DNA of 64,000 bases from GCA-2706205 sp964215955 (GCA_964215955.1 CAXPDR010000018.1:62001-126000), one strand, 5' to 3'; shown: positions 49,975-59,139, counted from the first letter of the stretch. The notes: generated by a model from the sequence alone, not told the origin. Translations and numbers: made by a program.

Positions 49975-51719
49975 TAAAGCTCTTTACCCAATTGTTGAAA
50001 TACCTCTTTTAGCTTAAAAATTAGATTCTCTTTTGAAACCTTGATAGACTCTCCAGTTTTTCTTATTTTTATTTCAAGTTCACCAGTAGCTTCATAGTCT
50101 CTTTCTCCAAGAGTAAGTCTAACTGGTAAGCCTAAAAGATCAGCATCTTTAAACATTCCACCCGGCCCCATGCCTCTATCGTCATGGAGAACATCCAAAC
50201 CATTATTTTTTAAGTCATCATAAATTTCATTTGCTAAAATTTTTGTTGAATCTTTCTTTCCAATAACTGCTAGATATAGATCAAATGGCGCAATAGCAAC
50301 TGGCCATATGATTCCATTTTCATCATGGTGTTGTTCAATTGCAGCTGCTAAGGTTCTTGAAACTCCAATTCCATAGCACCCCATTAGAGGATTAATCTTT
50401 TTTCCATTTTGATCTAATACAGTTGCATCCATTGACTTAGAATATTTATTTCCAAGTTGGAATATTTGACCAGCTTCAATACCTTTTCTAAACTTAATAG
50501 GAGTTTTTCCATCTGGTGCAAAGTCCGTTTCTTTAGTCATTCTAAGATCTGCTTGTTTGTAGTTTTGTACATCTCTTGAAATTGTAAATCCTTTTGTATG
50601 AAAATTTACTTTATTCGCACCAACCACATAACCCGCATTCAAATCAATCGCATTATCAATAACGACTGAAACTTCTTTATTTAAAGGACTCATATAGCCT
50701 TTTGGCAAGCCAAGGTCTTTAATTACATTCTCTTCAGCTGGAAGAACTCTAACCGCTCCTTTGAAATAATTCGTAAGCTTAACTTCATTTATTTCATCAT
50801 CACCAAGAATCATTACAATATAATGTCCTTCTTTTAGAGAACCATCTTTTTTAGGATAAAAAGCTGTATAAACTAAAGTTTTTAACGTTTGATAAACTGG
50901 AATGTTTAATAGTTTTGCAACTTCATCACATGTTGGAAGATCAACAGTTTCTACATCTTCTAGATTGCTACTTGGGGCAAATTCTAATTTACCTCTGACC
51001 GTTGCAGCTGTTTCAATATTGGCTGCATAATTAATTTCTTTAGCAGTAACGATATCGTCTTCACCAGTATCTGCAATCACTTGAAACTCATGAGTCTTAG
51101 ACCCTGCATCGGCCATATTACCGCCGTCTGCTTCCACTGCAATAAACTCTAAGCCCATTCGGTTAAAAATATTGGAATAAACTTGATAGTATTTTTCATA
51201 CATTTCATCCATACATTCTTTATCAGCATGAAATGTATAAGCATCTTTCATAATAAATTCTCTACCTCGAAGAATACCAAATCTAGGTCTGATTTCGTCT
51301 CTAAACTTAGTATTAATTTGGTACAAGTTGACTGGTAACTGCTTGTATGAATTTACGGTATTTTTAAAAATATCTGTTATGGTTTCTTCATTTGTGGCAC
51401 TTAAACAAAAATCGCCATCTTTTCGATCCTTAAGCCTTACCATTTCTGGTCCCATGGTCTCCCATCTGCCAGATGACTGCCATAACTCAGCAGGAGTTAC
51501 AAAACTCATTAGCAATTCTTGTGCTCCAACTTTATCGTGCTCTTCTCGAATAATATTTTTGATTTTGTTTAAAACTCTTGTTGCCATTGGAAGATATGAA
51601 TAAATACCACCAGTGGTTTTATTAATGAAGCCGGCCCTTAATAATAATCTATGTGAAGGTACTTCAGCATCTGCAGGCGTTTCCTTATAGGTTTGCCAGT
51701 AAGCATTAGAAAGTTTCAT
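49974..51719 (-). CDS. proS: Prolyl-tRNA synthetase
   Basis: This 581-aa class II enzyme charges tRNA-Pro. It has motif 1 near the N-terminus (LLLRAGFINKTTGGIYSYLP), motif 2 (FRDEIRPRFGILRGREFIMKDA, in two parts) and motif 3 (GCYGIGVSRTLAAAIEQ). The insertion domain that edits Ala-tRNA-Pro is present between motifs 2 and 3 (residues about 220-390), so this is the bacterial (ProS1) form. An anticodon-binding C-terminus follows. It starts 9 nt after the end of the small secreted-protein gene. Confidence 0.96.
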   Translation of the reverse strand: MKLSNAYWQTYKETPADAEVPSHRLLLRAGFINKTTGGIYSYLPMATRVLNKIKNIIREEHDKVGAQELLMSFVTPAELWQSSGRWETMGPEMVRLKDRKDGDFCLSATNEETITDIFKNTVNSYKQLPVNLYQINTKFRDEIRPRFGILRGREFIMKDAYTFHADKECMDEMYEKYYQVYSNIFNRMGLEFIAVEADGGNMADAGSKTHEFQVIADTGEDDIVTAKEINYAANIETAATVRGKLEFAPSSNLEDVETVDLPTCDEVAKLLNIPVYQTLKTLVYTAFYPKKDGSLKEGHYIVMILGDDEINEVKLTNYFKGAVRVLPAEENVIKDLGLPKGYMSPLNKEVSVVIDNAIDLNAGYVVGANKVNFHTKGFTISRDVQNYKQADLRMTKETDFAPDGKTPIKFRKGIEAGQIFQLGNKYSKSMDATVLDQNGKKINPLMGCYGIGVSRTLAAAIEQHHDENGIIWPVAIAPFDLYLAVIGKKDSTKILANEIYDDLKNNGLDVLHDDRGMGPGGMFKDADLLGLPVRLTLGERDYEATGELEIKIRKTGESIKVSKENLIFKLKEVFQQLGKEL

Positions 51720-51728
51720 TTTTTACCT

Positions 51729-52112
51729 TTATTTTAAGAAGCTTAAGGTATTATATTCACTCATATCAACAAAAACTTCAAGCGAGCAGCCCCTACTCAG
51801 ACTTACTCCAACAGAACTACTAACACCGTTTTGCTGAGGAACTTCAATTAACTCTAAATCTGATTGGATATTCCTCCCAGGACATGGGCTTACGTTAAAT
51901 TTATGAATATAAACTTTAATAGAATTATCTTTAATTGTTTCTTTAAGAGTTAGTTTTGTATTTTCCTGAAATGAAAATTCTCTTTCATCTAAAAATAAAC
52001 TAAATGATCTAGTTGTTTTATATGAGTCTCCTTTCTTTAAACTGCTCCAACTTTTTTGAGAAAAAGCATTTGCACTTGTAAAAACGAATAATAACACGAC
52101 CCAATATTTCAT
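51729..52112 (-). CDS. Small secreted protein of unknown function
   Basis: This 127-aa protein has a signal peptide (MKYWVVLLFVFTSANAFSQ). The mature part is beta-like (SFSLFLDEREFSFQEN, KLTLKETIKDNSIKVYI) and has two Cys (SPCPG and RGCSLEV) that could pair. I know no family. Its RBS (AAGGGG, 6 nt before ATG) is formed by the 3' arm of the lpxC terminator hairpin, which may limit its translation. The next gene, proS, lies 9 nt downstream and may depend on this transcript or on read-through. Confidence 0.65.
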   Translation of the reverse strand: MKYWVVLLFVFTSANAFSQKSWSSLKKGDSYKTTRSFSLFLDEREFSFQENTKLTLKETIKDNSIKVYIHKFNVSPCPGRNIQSDLELIEVPQQNGVSSSVGVSLSRGCSLEVFVDMSEYNTLSFLK

Positions 52113-52136
52113 AAAAAACCCCTTATTTGAGGGGTT
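52113..52136 (-). terminator. Terminator/attenuator between lpxC and the secreted-protein gene
   Basis: On the minus strand AACCCC, loop TCAAATAA and GGGGTT are followed by TTTT and then at once by the next ATG. The stem's 3' arm contains the likely RBS of that gene, so the hairpin may affect both termination and translation. Confidence 0.7.
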
Positions 52137-52189
52137 TAATATAATAATAATTTTTATATGAAAAGAAAAAATGCTGCGCAGTTACCTAA

Positions 52190-53107
52190 TTAAATTGTAA
52201 GACCAATTGTTTGAGGTAATCTATGTGCTTCTCTTGTTTCTTGAGTTAAAGAATTTGCTGAAACAATTTCGTAACAATTAGGAGTTTCAAGTATTTTTCT
52301 ACAAAGAACATTATGAAGGTAATGCCCCGATTTGAAAGTTGTAATTTTCCCAGCGAGTTCATAACCCAGTAAACTTACATCACCAATAGTATCTAAGATT
52401 TTATGACGAATAAATTCAGAGGCGTATCTAAGTCCTTCAGGGTTTACAACTTTATAGTCATCAACTGCAATTGTATTATCTAAAGAAGCTCCTTTGGCTA
52501 AACCCATTCTTCTGTACATATCTAAGTCTTTCAACATCCCAAAAGTTCTAGCCCTGGCAATTTCACTAATATAATTTTCGCATGAAAATTCGAAAACCTC
52601 ACGCTGAGTGTTTATAGCCGGATGAGCAAAAACAATAGTGGAATCAATGATTAAGTTTTTAGCTGGTTCAATCATGGCCCAAGTTCCATTGTGTTCAACC
52701 TTAACTGGCTCTAAAATCACCATAAACTTTTTTGATGTATTTAAATTTTCTACACCAGTTTCTTTTAATAAAAAAATGAATGATGCACTTGAACCATCCA
52801 TAATTGGGACTTCAGGACCATCTAACTCGCAAAATACATTATCTACACCGAGACCATATAGAGCAGAGAGTAAATGTTCAACAGTATGAATTGCATCAGG
52901 GCCATCACCTAAAGTAGTGTTATTTCTAGTCGGCCCAACAGCTGTAGCCTCGGCTTTAATATCTCTGGCATTTTTAATATCTGTTCTTTTAAAGACAATC
53001 CCAGTATTTGCTGGAGCTGGATACATTCTAAGCGTAACTTTTCTACCGGAATGAATTCCGATACCTGTAACTTTAATTTCTTTTGCAATAGTTCTTTGAT
53101 AAATCAT
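52190..53107 (-). CDS. lpxC: UDP-3-O-acyl-N-acetylglucosamine deacetylase
   Basis: This zinc enzyme of about 305 aa makes the committed step of lipid A synthesis. It has the HTVEHLLSALYGLG zinc motif, the second zinc-binding HKILDTIGDVSLLGYEL region with Asp, and the C-terminal KSGHYLHNVLC. The start is ATG 53107 (MIYQRTIAKEI), matching the family start; two upstream in-frame TTG codons are unneeded. Its presence shows an LPS-type outer membrane. A terminator follows 54 nt downstream. Confidence 0.96.
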   Translation of the reverse strand: MIYQRTIAKEIKVTGIGIHSGRKVTLRMYPAPANTGIVFKRTDIKNARDIKAEATAVGPTRNNTTLGDGPDAIHTVEHLLSALYGLGVDNVFCELDGPEVPIMDGSSASFIFLLKETGVENLNTSKKFMVILEPVKVEHNGTWAMIEPAKNLIIDSTIVFAHPAINTQREVFEFSCENYISEIARARTFGMLKDLDMYRRMGLAKGASLDNTIAVDDYKVVNPEGLRYASEFIRHKILDTIGDVSLLGYELAGKITTFKSGHYLHNVLCRKILETPNCYEIVSANSLTQETREAHRLPQTIGLTI

Positions 53108-53512
53108 CAACAATCTCTTCCATAAAAATAAGTTAATCTGTTTTAATGCAGATACCTTACCCTTAAACTCTTTTTTTACACTACGCTTAATAACAGTATA
53201 AACTATATTTTTTTAAAAACACGAGTGAAAAAAATTCTTTTATATTACCAATAGTTAAGTGTTTTTCTCGGGGTTTCTTTGCCAAAAACTTAACTACCTG
53301 AGCCTAATTTCTTTGGCAAATTCTGCCACACCAACTAAATAGCATTGTATAATCAGTAGTTTAGCATTTCTTAAGAAAAATTTAAATAAGAAATGAATTT
53401 ATTTCACTAGCATGATCAAGTTTTATACATATTTCATTTATTTTACATAATTTCACCAGTCTAAGTTATTTAAATTATGTAATTCTAGACCTCCCTACCA
53501 GTTTAAGGAGCA
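53108..53512. other. Gene-free region upstream of lpxC
   Basis: About 400 nt hold no long ORF. The part next to lpxC must contain its promoter on the minus strand. Short similar segments occur (TTGCCAAA and TTGGCAAATTCTGCC near 53280-53325), suggesting inverted-repeat structure, and the rest is AT-rich. I see no tRNA or known riboswitch. Confidence 0.45.
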
Positions 53513-53614
53513 ATGGGTGTGCCAAGAACTCAAGGAGACCTTAATCCAACAGAACTCTCAGCAAGGTCCTCTACTTCAAAGGACGGTAATTCCTTAATTA
53601 AGGAATTTCAGTAA
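53513..53614 (+). CDS. Candidate 33-aa peptide ORF
   Basis: ATG 53513 lies 5 nt after AAGGAG (53505-53510) and opens a 33-codon frame: MGVPRTQGDLNPTELSARSS, then TSKDGNSLIKEFQ. It is polar with no signal or helix. The excellent RBS and balanced composition favour translation. Its end overlaps a perfect 20-bp palindrome. It could also be a leader peptide for the secreted-protein gene 120 nt downstream. Conservation has not been tested. Confidence 0.4.
   Translation: MGVPRTQGDLNPTELSARSSTSKDGNSLIKEFQ
53588..53607. repeat. Perfect 20-bp palindrome
   Basis: AATTCCTTAATTAAGGAATT reads the same on both strands. A second inverted repeat (ACATGAA/TTCATGT) follows at about 53624-53642. Both lie upstream of the gene at 53734 and could be an operator or an RNA hairpin within the transcript of the 33-aa ORF. 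Confidence 0.55.
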
Positions 53615-53733
53615 AATTTATAAACATGAAATAAATTCATGTAAGTCAACGTAAGTTGGATTTTTTTTAAATTCCATTAAATTCTCCAAAAAAAAAATAA
53701 ATTACAAAACGTATTTTTGAACAAGGAGAAATC

Positions 53734-54443
53734 ATGAACATTAGAATAGTTATTTTTTTGCAACTTTATTTACTGCTATAAACACCTCAGCGGATGATTT
53801 TGTCATAATCGATCAACCAGAAATCGAAGAAGTGAATTACGTAAAACCTTTTGTAAAATTAATTGATGATATCAGAGACAGTATTATCAATCTCGAAAAT
53901 CCAAGTAGAGAAGATTTTCAGACCTATATCAGGTTTTCAGATATTAATTCCTCTCTGCATAGATCTTGTAAAAAGGATGATCAAGAATGTGTAGTCGAGT
54001 CAGCACTGCTTGTCACTCCTCTTTTGAAAGAGTTATTTATTAAGGAGCGAAACAGCTGCGGAAACGAAATTGATGCTCAAGTTCTCTCCCTTCAGGAAGA
54101 ACTAGGTCTGGCACACAATGATTTAAACTTACTAAGAATTGAGTTAGAAGATGTAAACACTGAAAATCAAAGACTTGTGAACCAATTAGAAGACGCTCAA
54201 AATAAAATTTATCAGTTAGAACAAAGAAGTACTTCTCGTAGTGTTTCTTGTTCATGTTCGGCTAGGTTTTTAGGGCATAACAAGTTAACCCTTGGGGTTT
54301 TCTATGGGAACGGTTTTACAGAAGAGCTAGCGATGCAAAATGCTGTAAGTCAATGCTGGTCTGCTGTAAAAAGTTATTCAAGTGCAAGATCTAATCAAGT
54401 TAGGAGTGGAATATATTCATATGAACAAGTAGAGTGTCTCTAA
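53734..54443 (+). pseudogene. Secreted coiled-coil protein, frameshifted in a poly-T run after the signal start
   Basis: ATG 53734 with RBS AAGGAGA starts MNIRIVIF. A run of seven T (53753-53759) shifts the frame and leads to an early stop. With one more T the protein continues FATLFTAINTSADDF, giving a signal peptide, and joins the 203-residue frame that is open from 53832 (GTG). That part has a helical coiled coil (VLSLQEELGLAHNDLNLLRI and repeats) and a C-terminal domain with several Cys (SCSCSARFLG, QCWSA, QVECL). It may be a phase-variable gene, a decayed gene or a sequencing slip. Confidence 0.65.
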
Positions 54444-54469
54444 ATAAGCTAGAATTGTAATCAATGTAA

Positions 54470-54500
54470 TGGCCTGATTATCCTCAGGTCATTATTTTTT
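54470..54500 (+). terminator. Terminator after the coiled-coil protein gene
   Basis: TGGCCTGA, loop TTATCC and TCAGGTCA (one G-U pair) are followed by TTATTTTTT. The stem overlaps the 3' end of the convergent PAS gene and may act on both strands. Confidence 0.75.
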
Positions 54501-55133
54501 AAATCGAATTAAGGCTAACTGATAATCTTTCTCCATAACATTTCTGATAGAGTTTACAAACTCTGCCTGTAAGATATCACCCCTTCCACTTTTCAACTCA
54601 AGGCTTTTAATATCTCCCTTTTTCTGAGACTTGATATTCTTAACATGGTCTTTCCAGCATTCTTCCTTATAACTATCAAAAGCTGGAGCTATATCTTTAA
54701 GTCTCATTCCAAGTAACTCTTCTCTGGGAAAGCCTAAAACTTTAGAAATAGTATAATTAACTTCTACAATTTGGCCGTCATTTTCAGTATCGATCAAAAT
54801 CATGCCCTCATATATATCATCAATCATACTAAATAGGGTTTCAGCATTATTCTTTTGATAAGTTACGTCTGCACCATAGAAGGCTAAATTCTCATCCTCA
54901 AGAGTAATCACTTCAAATGTAAAATACGAATTCCCTGCTAAAATTTCAACATTTTGTAAGCCTAAAGTATTTTTAAAAATTAACACCCTTAGATTTTTTT
55001 CTGATAATGTGACCAAATCCTCATTCCAAAGATTTAATAGTTCCTTCGCCGACTCATTTGCCTCTAAGACTACACCTTTTTTAGTGAAACTAAATACTGG
55101 AAAGGGATTTTTCTCAAGTAATTCTCTATACAT
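54492..55133 (-). CDS. PAS-domain sensory protein without output domain
   Basis: This 213-aa protein has a first PAS-like region (NPFPVFSFTKKGVVLEANES) and a clear second PAS/PAC region (DIYEGMILIDTENDGQIVEV, then NYTISKVLGFPREELLGMRL, and DILQAEFVNSIRN). It has no kinase, GGDEF or DNA-binding output, so it probably binds a partner through protein contacts. It is cytoplasmic. It stands alone, convergent to the coiled-coil protein gene. Confidence 0.8.
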   Translation of the reverse strand: MYRELLEKNPFPVFSFTKKGVVLEANESAKELLNLWNEDLVTLSEKNLRVLIFKNTLGLQNVEILAGNSYFTFEVITLEDENLAFYGADVTYQKNNAETLFSMIDDIYEGMILIDTENDGQIVEVNYTISKVLGFPREELLGMRLKDIAPAFDSYKEECWKDHVKNIKSQKKGDIKSLELKSGRGDILQAEFVNSIRNVMEKDYQLALIRFKK

Positions 55134-55296
55134 ATAACTCTTTATTAATTTTATATTAACTTAATCGGATACCTGAATAAAAAACTTAAGAAATATTTGG
55201 TGTTCAGTTTTCAACATCACATTGTAGATATTTCAAAAATATAGATTTTAAGCCTAATTTTGAGATGATTTAGAAAAAACGAAAAAAGGAAAATTA

Positions 55297-55623
55297 ATGA
55301 AGATCTTTCTAGCACTAATAACTATAACAGCTTCTATTTCAATATTTGGAGCAGAGATTGAACGCAATACAGATGGTAGTATTAGTATATCAGGAGAATA
55401 TTGGGTAGATGAATCTCTTTCACTTGATAAAAATCAGGTGGAACTCTATAACTCGCTTAAAGAAATTTGTAAGGAAGAACAAAAATCCGAAAAAATTCTT
55501 ACAGATTTACTCCTATACGAAGTTGAAAGCAATAATGAAATCTTTTCTTCTGGAATTGATCACATAAAAACTAGAAGATCAGTTTCAATAAAGATTCACT
55601 GTCAGATTGCACCCTCGTTTTAA
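55297..55623 (+). CDS. Small secreted protein of unknown function
   Basis: This 108-aa protein has a signal peptide (MKIFLALITITASISIFGAE), then a polar acidic region (IERNTDGSISISGEYWVDES) and two Cys (EICKEE, IHCQIAP) that may form one disulfide. RBS AAAGGAAAA precedes the ATG. It ends 10 nt from the ruvB stop in convergent orientation. I recognise no family. Confidence 0.65.
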   Translation: MKIFLALITITASISIFGAEIERNTDGSISISGEYWVDESLSLDKNQVELYNSLKEICKEEQKSEKILTDLLLYEVESNNEIFSSGIDHIKTRRSVSIKIHCQIAPSF

Positions 55624-55633
55624 ATAATTATAT

Positions 55634-56617
55634 CTATGAAATATGTGAAATGGCTTTTTCAGAAAGAACTCTCCCCCTGGGAGTTCTTAAAAGCAATCCC
55701 TCTTTAAGAAGAAAGGGTTCATAAACTTCTTCAATGGTTTGCTTATCTTCACCAAGAGTGGCAGACAGGGCCTCAATTCCTACAGGACCATTTGAATAAT
55801 ATTCACTTATAACTTTCAATATTTTTCTATCCATTGAGTCTAATCCCAAGGAGTCTATATCTAATAGGTGAAGGGCCTTATCAACATCTGAATGCTCAAC
55901 CTCTGCATGATCCTCAATCAAAGCATAATCACGAACTCTTCTAAGAATTCGGTTCGCTATTCTCGGAGTACCTCTACTTCTTCTTGCTATTTCAAGATTA
56001 GCTTCATGCCTTAAACTAATCTCCATTTTATTGGCATTATTTGAAAGAATTTGAGATAATTCTTCAGGGTCATAAAAGTCAAAATGTAGATGGGCCATAA
56101 ATCTATCTCTTAAAGGATTTGAAAGTAAGCCCGATCTGGTTGTTGCTCCAATAAGAGTAAATGGAACTAAATCAATTTGCATGGTTCGTGCACTTGCCCC
56201 TTGCCCAATAAGAATATCTAACCTGAAGTCCTCCATTGCTGAATAAAGAATCTCTTCAACGGAAATATGCATTCTATGGATTTCATCAATGAACAAAACA
56301 TCTTTAGGTTGGAGATTAGTCAACACTGCTGCCAGGTCACCTTTTTTCTCAATTGCAGGACCTGAGATTACATGTAACTCACTTCCAAGAGATTTCGCAA
56401 TAATCATTGCAAGAGAGGTCTTTCCAAGCCCTGGAGGGCCAGATAAAAGCACATGATCCATGGCTGCATTTCTTTTGTTTGCAGACTTAACCATAAGGTC
56501 AATATTTTCTACGACTCTTTTTTGTCCAACGTATTCACTAAAATCTCTAGGTCTTAACCTTGATTCGTGTTCAACGTCCCTATTTGTAGACTCTTCACTT
56601 AAAAATCTTTCATCCAT
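55634..56617 (-). CDS. ruvB: Holliday junction branch migration helicase RuvB
   Basis: This 327-aa AAA+ motor has Walker A GPPGLGKTSLAM, Walker B DVLFIDEIHRM, sensor 1 (GATTRSGLLSNPLRDRF, with Arg finger) and the C-terminal winged helix (EYYSNGPVGIEALSATLGED). With RuvA it moves Holliday junctions for RuvC to cut. It starts 1 nt after ruvA ends. The ruvC-ruvA-ruvB run is conserved in many bacteria. Length is normal. Confidence 0.97.
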   Translation of the reverse strand: MDERFLSEESTNRDVEHESRLRPRDFSEYVGQKRVVENIDLMVKSANKRNAAMDHVLLSGPPGLGKTSLAMIIAKSLGSELHVISGPAIEKKGDLAAVLTNLQPKDVLFIDEIHRMHISVEEILYSAMEDFRLDILIGQGASARTMQIDLVPFTLIGATTRSGLLSNPLRDRFMAHLHFDFYDPEELSQILSNNANKMEISLRHEANLEIARRSRGTPRIANRILRRVRDYALIEDHAEVEHSDVDKALHLLDIDSLGLDSMDRKILKVISEYYSNGPVGIEALSATLGEDKQTIEEVYEPFLLKEGLLLRTPRGRVLSEKAISHIS

Positions 56618-56618
56618 T

Positions 56619-57242
56619 TTAAAGCTCTCTTAGAACGTTTTTAATTATTTCTTCAGTGGAGTTGATTCCATCTCCAACTTGCTTTCTAACTAATGCTGCA
56701 ACATCCGAATCTTTATAACCTAATGAATCTAATGCCATCAAAGCATCATTCATAGCATTCATATCCATCACAGGAGTTTCAGAAGCTGTATTTGCTAAAA
56801 CTTCAATATCATTCATAACATTCGGTTTCGCTACCATATTAGCAGATTGAAATTTTTCAATTTTATCTCTCAACGAAAGAATAATTTGCTCTGCCATTTT
56901 TTTACCGATACCTGGTGCCTGGCTTAATACATTTGGCTGGTCAAAAGTAATTGCCTGAATTAAACCATCAGTTCCAATTGTTGAAATTAATGGATAAGCC
57001 TTAGAGCTTCCAACTTTATTAACAGTTTTTAAAAGCTCGAACATTTTTTTATCTTGGAGTGTTTTAAATCCCCATAAACTTTGATCATTTTCACTTATAT
57101 GGTGATGAATAAAAATAGCAATATTAGAACCTGCTTCAGCAAAGTATCCATAATTAATCTCATGACCAATTCCGGCTTCAGTTAAAACAATAGCTTTTTT
57201 ACCGTCCGTATCTAAAACTTTCCCTTGAATATATCCAATCAT
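56619..57242 (-). CDS. ruvA: Holliday junction DNA helicase subunit RuvA
   Basis: This 207-aa protein has an N-terminal OB-fold (MIGYIQGKVLDTDGKKAIVL) and a FFEL-like loop, HHHISENDQSLWGFKTLQDK. Helix-hairpin-helix motifs bind the junction (KVGSSKAYPLIST and APGIGKKMAEQIILSLRDK). The C-terminal domain III binds RuvB (MNDALMALDSLGYKDSDVAAL). The acidic pin usual in domain II is partly present. It lies 3 nt after ruvC, so the three genes form one operon. Confidence 0.93.
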   Translation of the reverse strand: MIGYIQGKVLDTDGKKAIVLTEAGIGHEINYGYFAEAGSNIAIFIHHHISENDQSLWGFKTLQDKKMFELLKTVNKVGSSKAYPLISTIGTDGLIQAITFDQPNVLSQAPGIGKKMAEQIILSLRDKIEKFQSANMVAKPNVMNDIEVLANTASETPVMDMNAMNDALMALDSLGYKDSDVAALVRKQVGDGINSTEEIIKNVLREL

Positions 57243-57245
57243 TTC

Positions 57246-57806
57246 CTATCCTATTTTGTGTGCTAGAGAAGCAGCTAAACCATTTCCTGCCTTAACTGTT
57301 CTTTTTGTTTTTTTCTTTGAACCTGTTGATATAACTTTTCCTCTATTGATGATGTGACAAATTGCAATGGCAACAGCATCACTCTCATCATGACTCTTAT
57401 AGTCTCTTTTACCTATCATCATATCCAAGAACTTTTGAACACTTTCTTTATCAGCATGACCATGTCCTACTGCTGTTGATTTAACTAAGTTTGGAGAATA
57501 TTCAAAAATTTTTCCTTCATATTTTTCTACTAAATTAGAAAGAATAATCCCTCTTGTCTGTGCCAGTTTAATCAAAGCCGTTGGACTTTTTACATAGATA
57601 AGTGATTCCAAAGAAATTTCATCAGGCTTGAGTTCGGAAATTAATTGCTTAAACTTTATGTTAATCTCACCTAACCGATTTAGAAAATCAGTTTTAGCAT
57701 CAAACTTCAAAATACCTGATGCGATATAATGAATTTTATTACCATCTGCCTTTAAAAGGGCCCAACCTGAATTTATTGAACCTGGATCAATTCCTAAAAC
57801 TAACAA
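57246..57806 (-). CDS. ruvC: Holliday junction endonuclease RuvC
   Basis: This 186-aa RNase H-fold resolvase has the first catalytic Asp in LVLGIDPGSINSGWA, the catalytic Glu in ISLESLIYVKSPTALIKL and the closing Asp pair in HDESDAVAIAICH. A basic C-terminal extension of about 25 residues (KKKTKRTVKAG) is longer than in E. coli and may aid DNA binding. It is the first gene of ruvCAB. The start Met (MLVLGIDPGS) matches the family. Confidence 0.95.
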   Translation of the reverse strand: MLVLGIDPGSINSGWALLKADGNKIHYIASGILKFDAKTDFLNRLGEINIKFKQLISELKPDEISLESLIYVKSPTALIKLAQTRGIILSNLVEKYEGKIFEYSPNLVKSTAVGHGHADKESVQKFLDMMIGKRDYKSHDESDAVAIAICHIINRGKVISTGSKKKTKRTVKAGNGLAASLAHKIG

Positions 57807-57880
57807 AAATCTTCCTTACTCTTTTGATTAGTATTTATCATATAATGTCGTGAATGATTGGTCTAGAAGGGCTTCTACAT

Positions 57881-58153
57881 TTAGTATATATCGTCCAAAT
57901 TACTTCTTACAGTTTGCTCAAGTACCTCTAAAAACTTGACTTCATCTGACGAGATAATATCAACTAAAATTTTGTAATGCTGCACAAGGAATTTCTTTTG
58001 ACCATTTCTAAATAATTCAACCGCATGCTGCCTACATAGATTGATATTAACAGGAGTTCCAACTTCATCAAAAATTTGGGCTTTCTCCAAAACTTCTGGA
58101 TCGTCCGTTGGCTTTCCATAATGTTTACAAATGGTACATTCTTTATCTGACAT
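57881..58153 (-). CDS. Small Cys/His protein, possible zinc-binding domain
   Basis: This 90-aa protein starts with DKECTICKHYGKP (CxxC) and later has NLCRQHAVELF (CxxH). Four ligands could bind one zinc. The C-terminal half is helical (KKFLVQHYKILVDIISSDEV). It is encoded just upstream of ruvC on the same strand with a 75-nt gap, so it may be in that operon. I recognise no named family. Confidence 0.65.
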   Translation of the reverse strand: MSDKECTICKHYGKPTDDPEVLEKAQIFDEVGTPVNINLCRQHAVELFRNGQKKFLVQHYKILVDIISSDEVKFLEVLEQTVRSNLDDIY

Positions 58154-58273
58154 TCTAATTTTCCGTTTCTCTACTTCCTTATCGCATTTCCTTATGATTT
58201 TCTTAAATTATGATTAAGATAAATTTCTCATTATTTGCTGTTAAATCCCTTTAATTTAAGATAATTATAGGTC

Positions 58274-59137
58274 ATGACAAAAATTTTAGACGCTCAAAGT
58301 GTAATAAACTCAAAAATTGATGAGCTAATCGAAAAAAGTCAAAGACTTAGCTCTCAAGGTCTCAAACCAAATTTATCCGTTATTCTCGTCGGCTCAAACC
58401 CTGCTAGCTTGTTGTATGTTCGAAATAAGGAAAAATTTTGCAAAAAAATTGGGGCAGACTTTAATTTAATCACCCTTCCTGAAAATATAGAAAAACAGGA
58501 GTTTTTAGCACAAATTAATAAACTAAATATTGACCCAAAGGTAACCGGATGTTTCGTTCAACTACCAGTACCTAAACATCTGGCGGACATCGATATTACT
58601 CAGCTTATAAATCCAGACAAAGATGTAGATGGCTTTCACCTGGATACTGTTAATAAACTTTATATGAATGATTTAACAGGAATTATTCCCTGTACTCCAA
58701 AAGGAATTATTACCCTTCTTCAAAGTAACGATATTCAAATTCAAGGAAAAGATATTGTAGTAATTGGAAGAAGCCATATTGTAGGTAAACCGCTTACACT
58801 TCTACTCCAAGCGTATAGTGCAACTGTGACCATGTGTCATTCCAAGACCAAGGATCTTAGAAAGCATACTAAAAATGCAGATATCGTAATAAGCGCTGTT
58901 GGGATCGCTCATTTAATTGATTCAAGCTATACCAGAGCTGAAAAAGACCAAATTATCATAGATGTGGGGATGAACAAACTAGATGGTAAAACCGTTGGAG
59001 ATGTTCATTTCAATGAAATTAAGAATAATGTTGCGGCCATTACTCCAGTTCCTGGTGGAGTTGGTCCAATGACCGTTTTCTCACTTATGGAAAATCTTTT
59101 AAAGACTACCGAAGAAATTTTAATCAAAGGAAATTAA
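58274..59137 (+). CDS. folD: Bifunctional methylene-THF dehydrogenase/cyclohydrolase FolD
   Basis: This 287-aa cytoplasmic enzyme converts 5,10-methylene-THF to 10-formyl-THF. It has YVRNKEKFCKKIGAD (substrate-side Tyr/Lys), FVQLPVPKHL, DKDVDGFH, the NADP loop VVIGRSHIVGKP and the C-terminal PVPGGVGPMTVFSLMEN. All family landmarks are present. It lies 3 nt before gcvT, so one-carbon folate genes form an operon here. Confidence 0.97.
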   Translation: MTKILDAQSVINSKIDELIEKSQRLSSQGLKPNLSVILVGSNPASLLYVRNKEKFCKKIGADFNLITLPENIEKQEFLAQINKLNIDPKVTGCFVQLPVPKHLADIDITQLINPDKDVDGFHLDTVNKLYMNDLTGIIPCTPKGIITLLQSNDIQIQGKDIVVIGRSHIVGKPLTLLLQAYSATVTMCHSKTKDLRKHTKNADIVISAVGIAHLIDSSYTRAEKDQIIIDVGMNKLDGKTVGDVHFNEIKNNVAAITPVPGGVGPMTVFSLMENLLKTTEEILIKGN

Positions 59138-59139
59138 AT

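Noticed and set aside
53108..53732. Possible CRISPR array or riboswitch in the long gap after lpxC.
   Set aside because: No regularly spaced repeats are present, and I see no conserved aptamer core. Only palindromes and one short ORF are supported.
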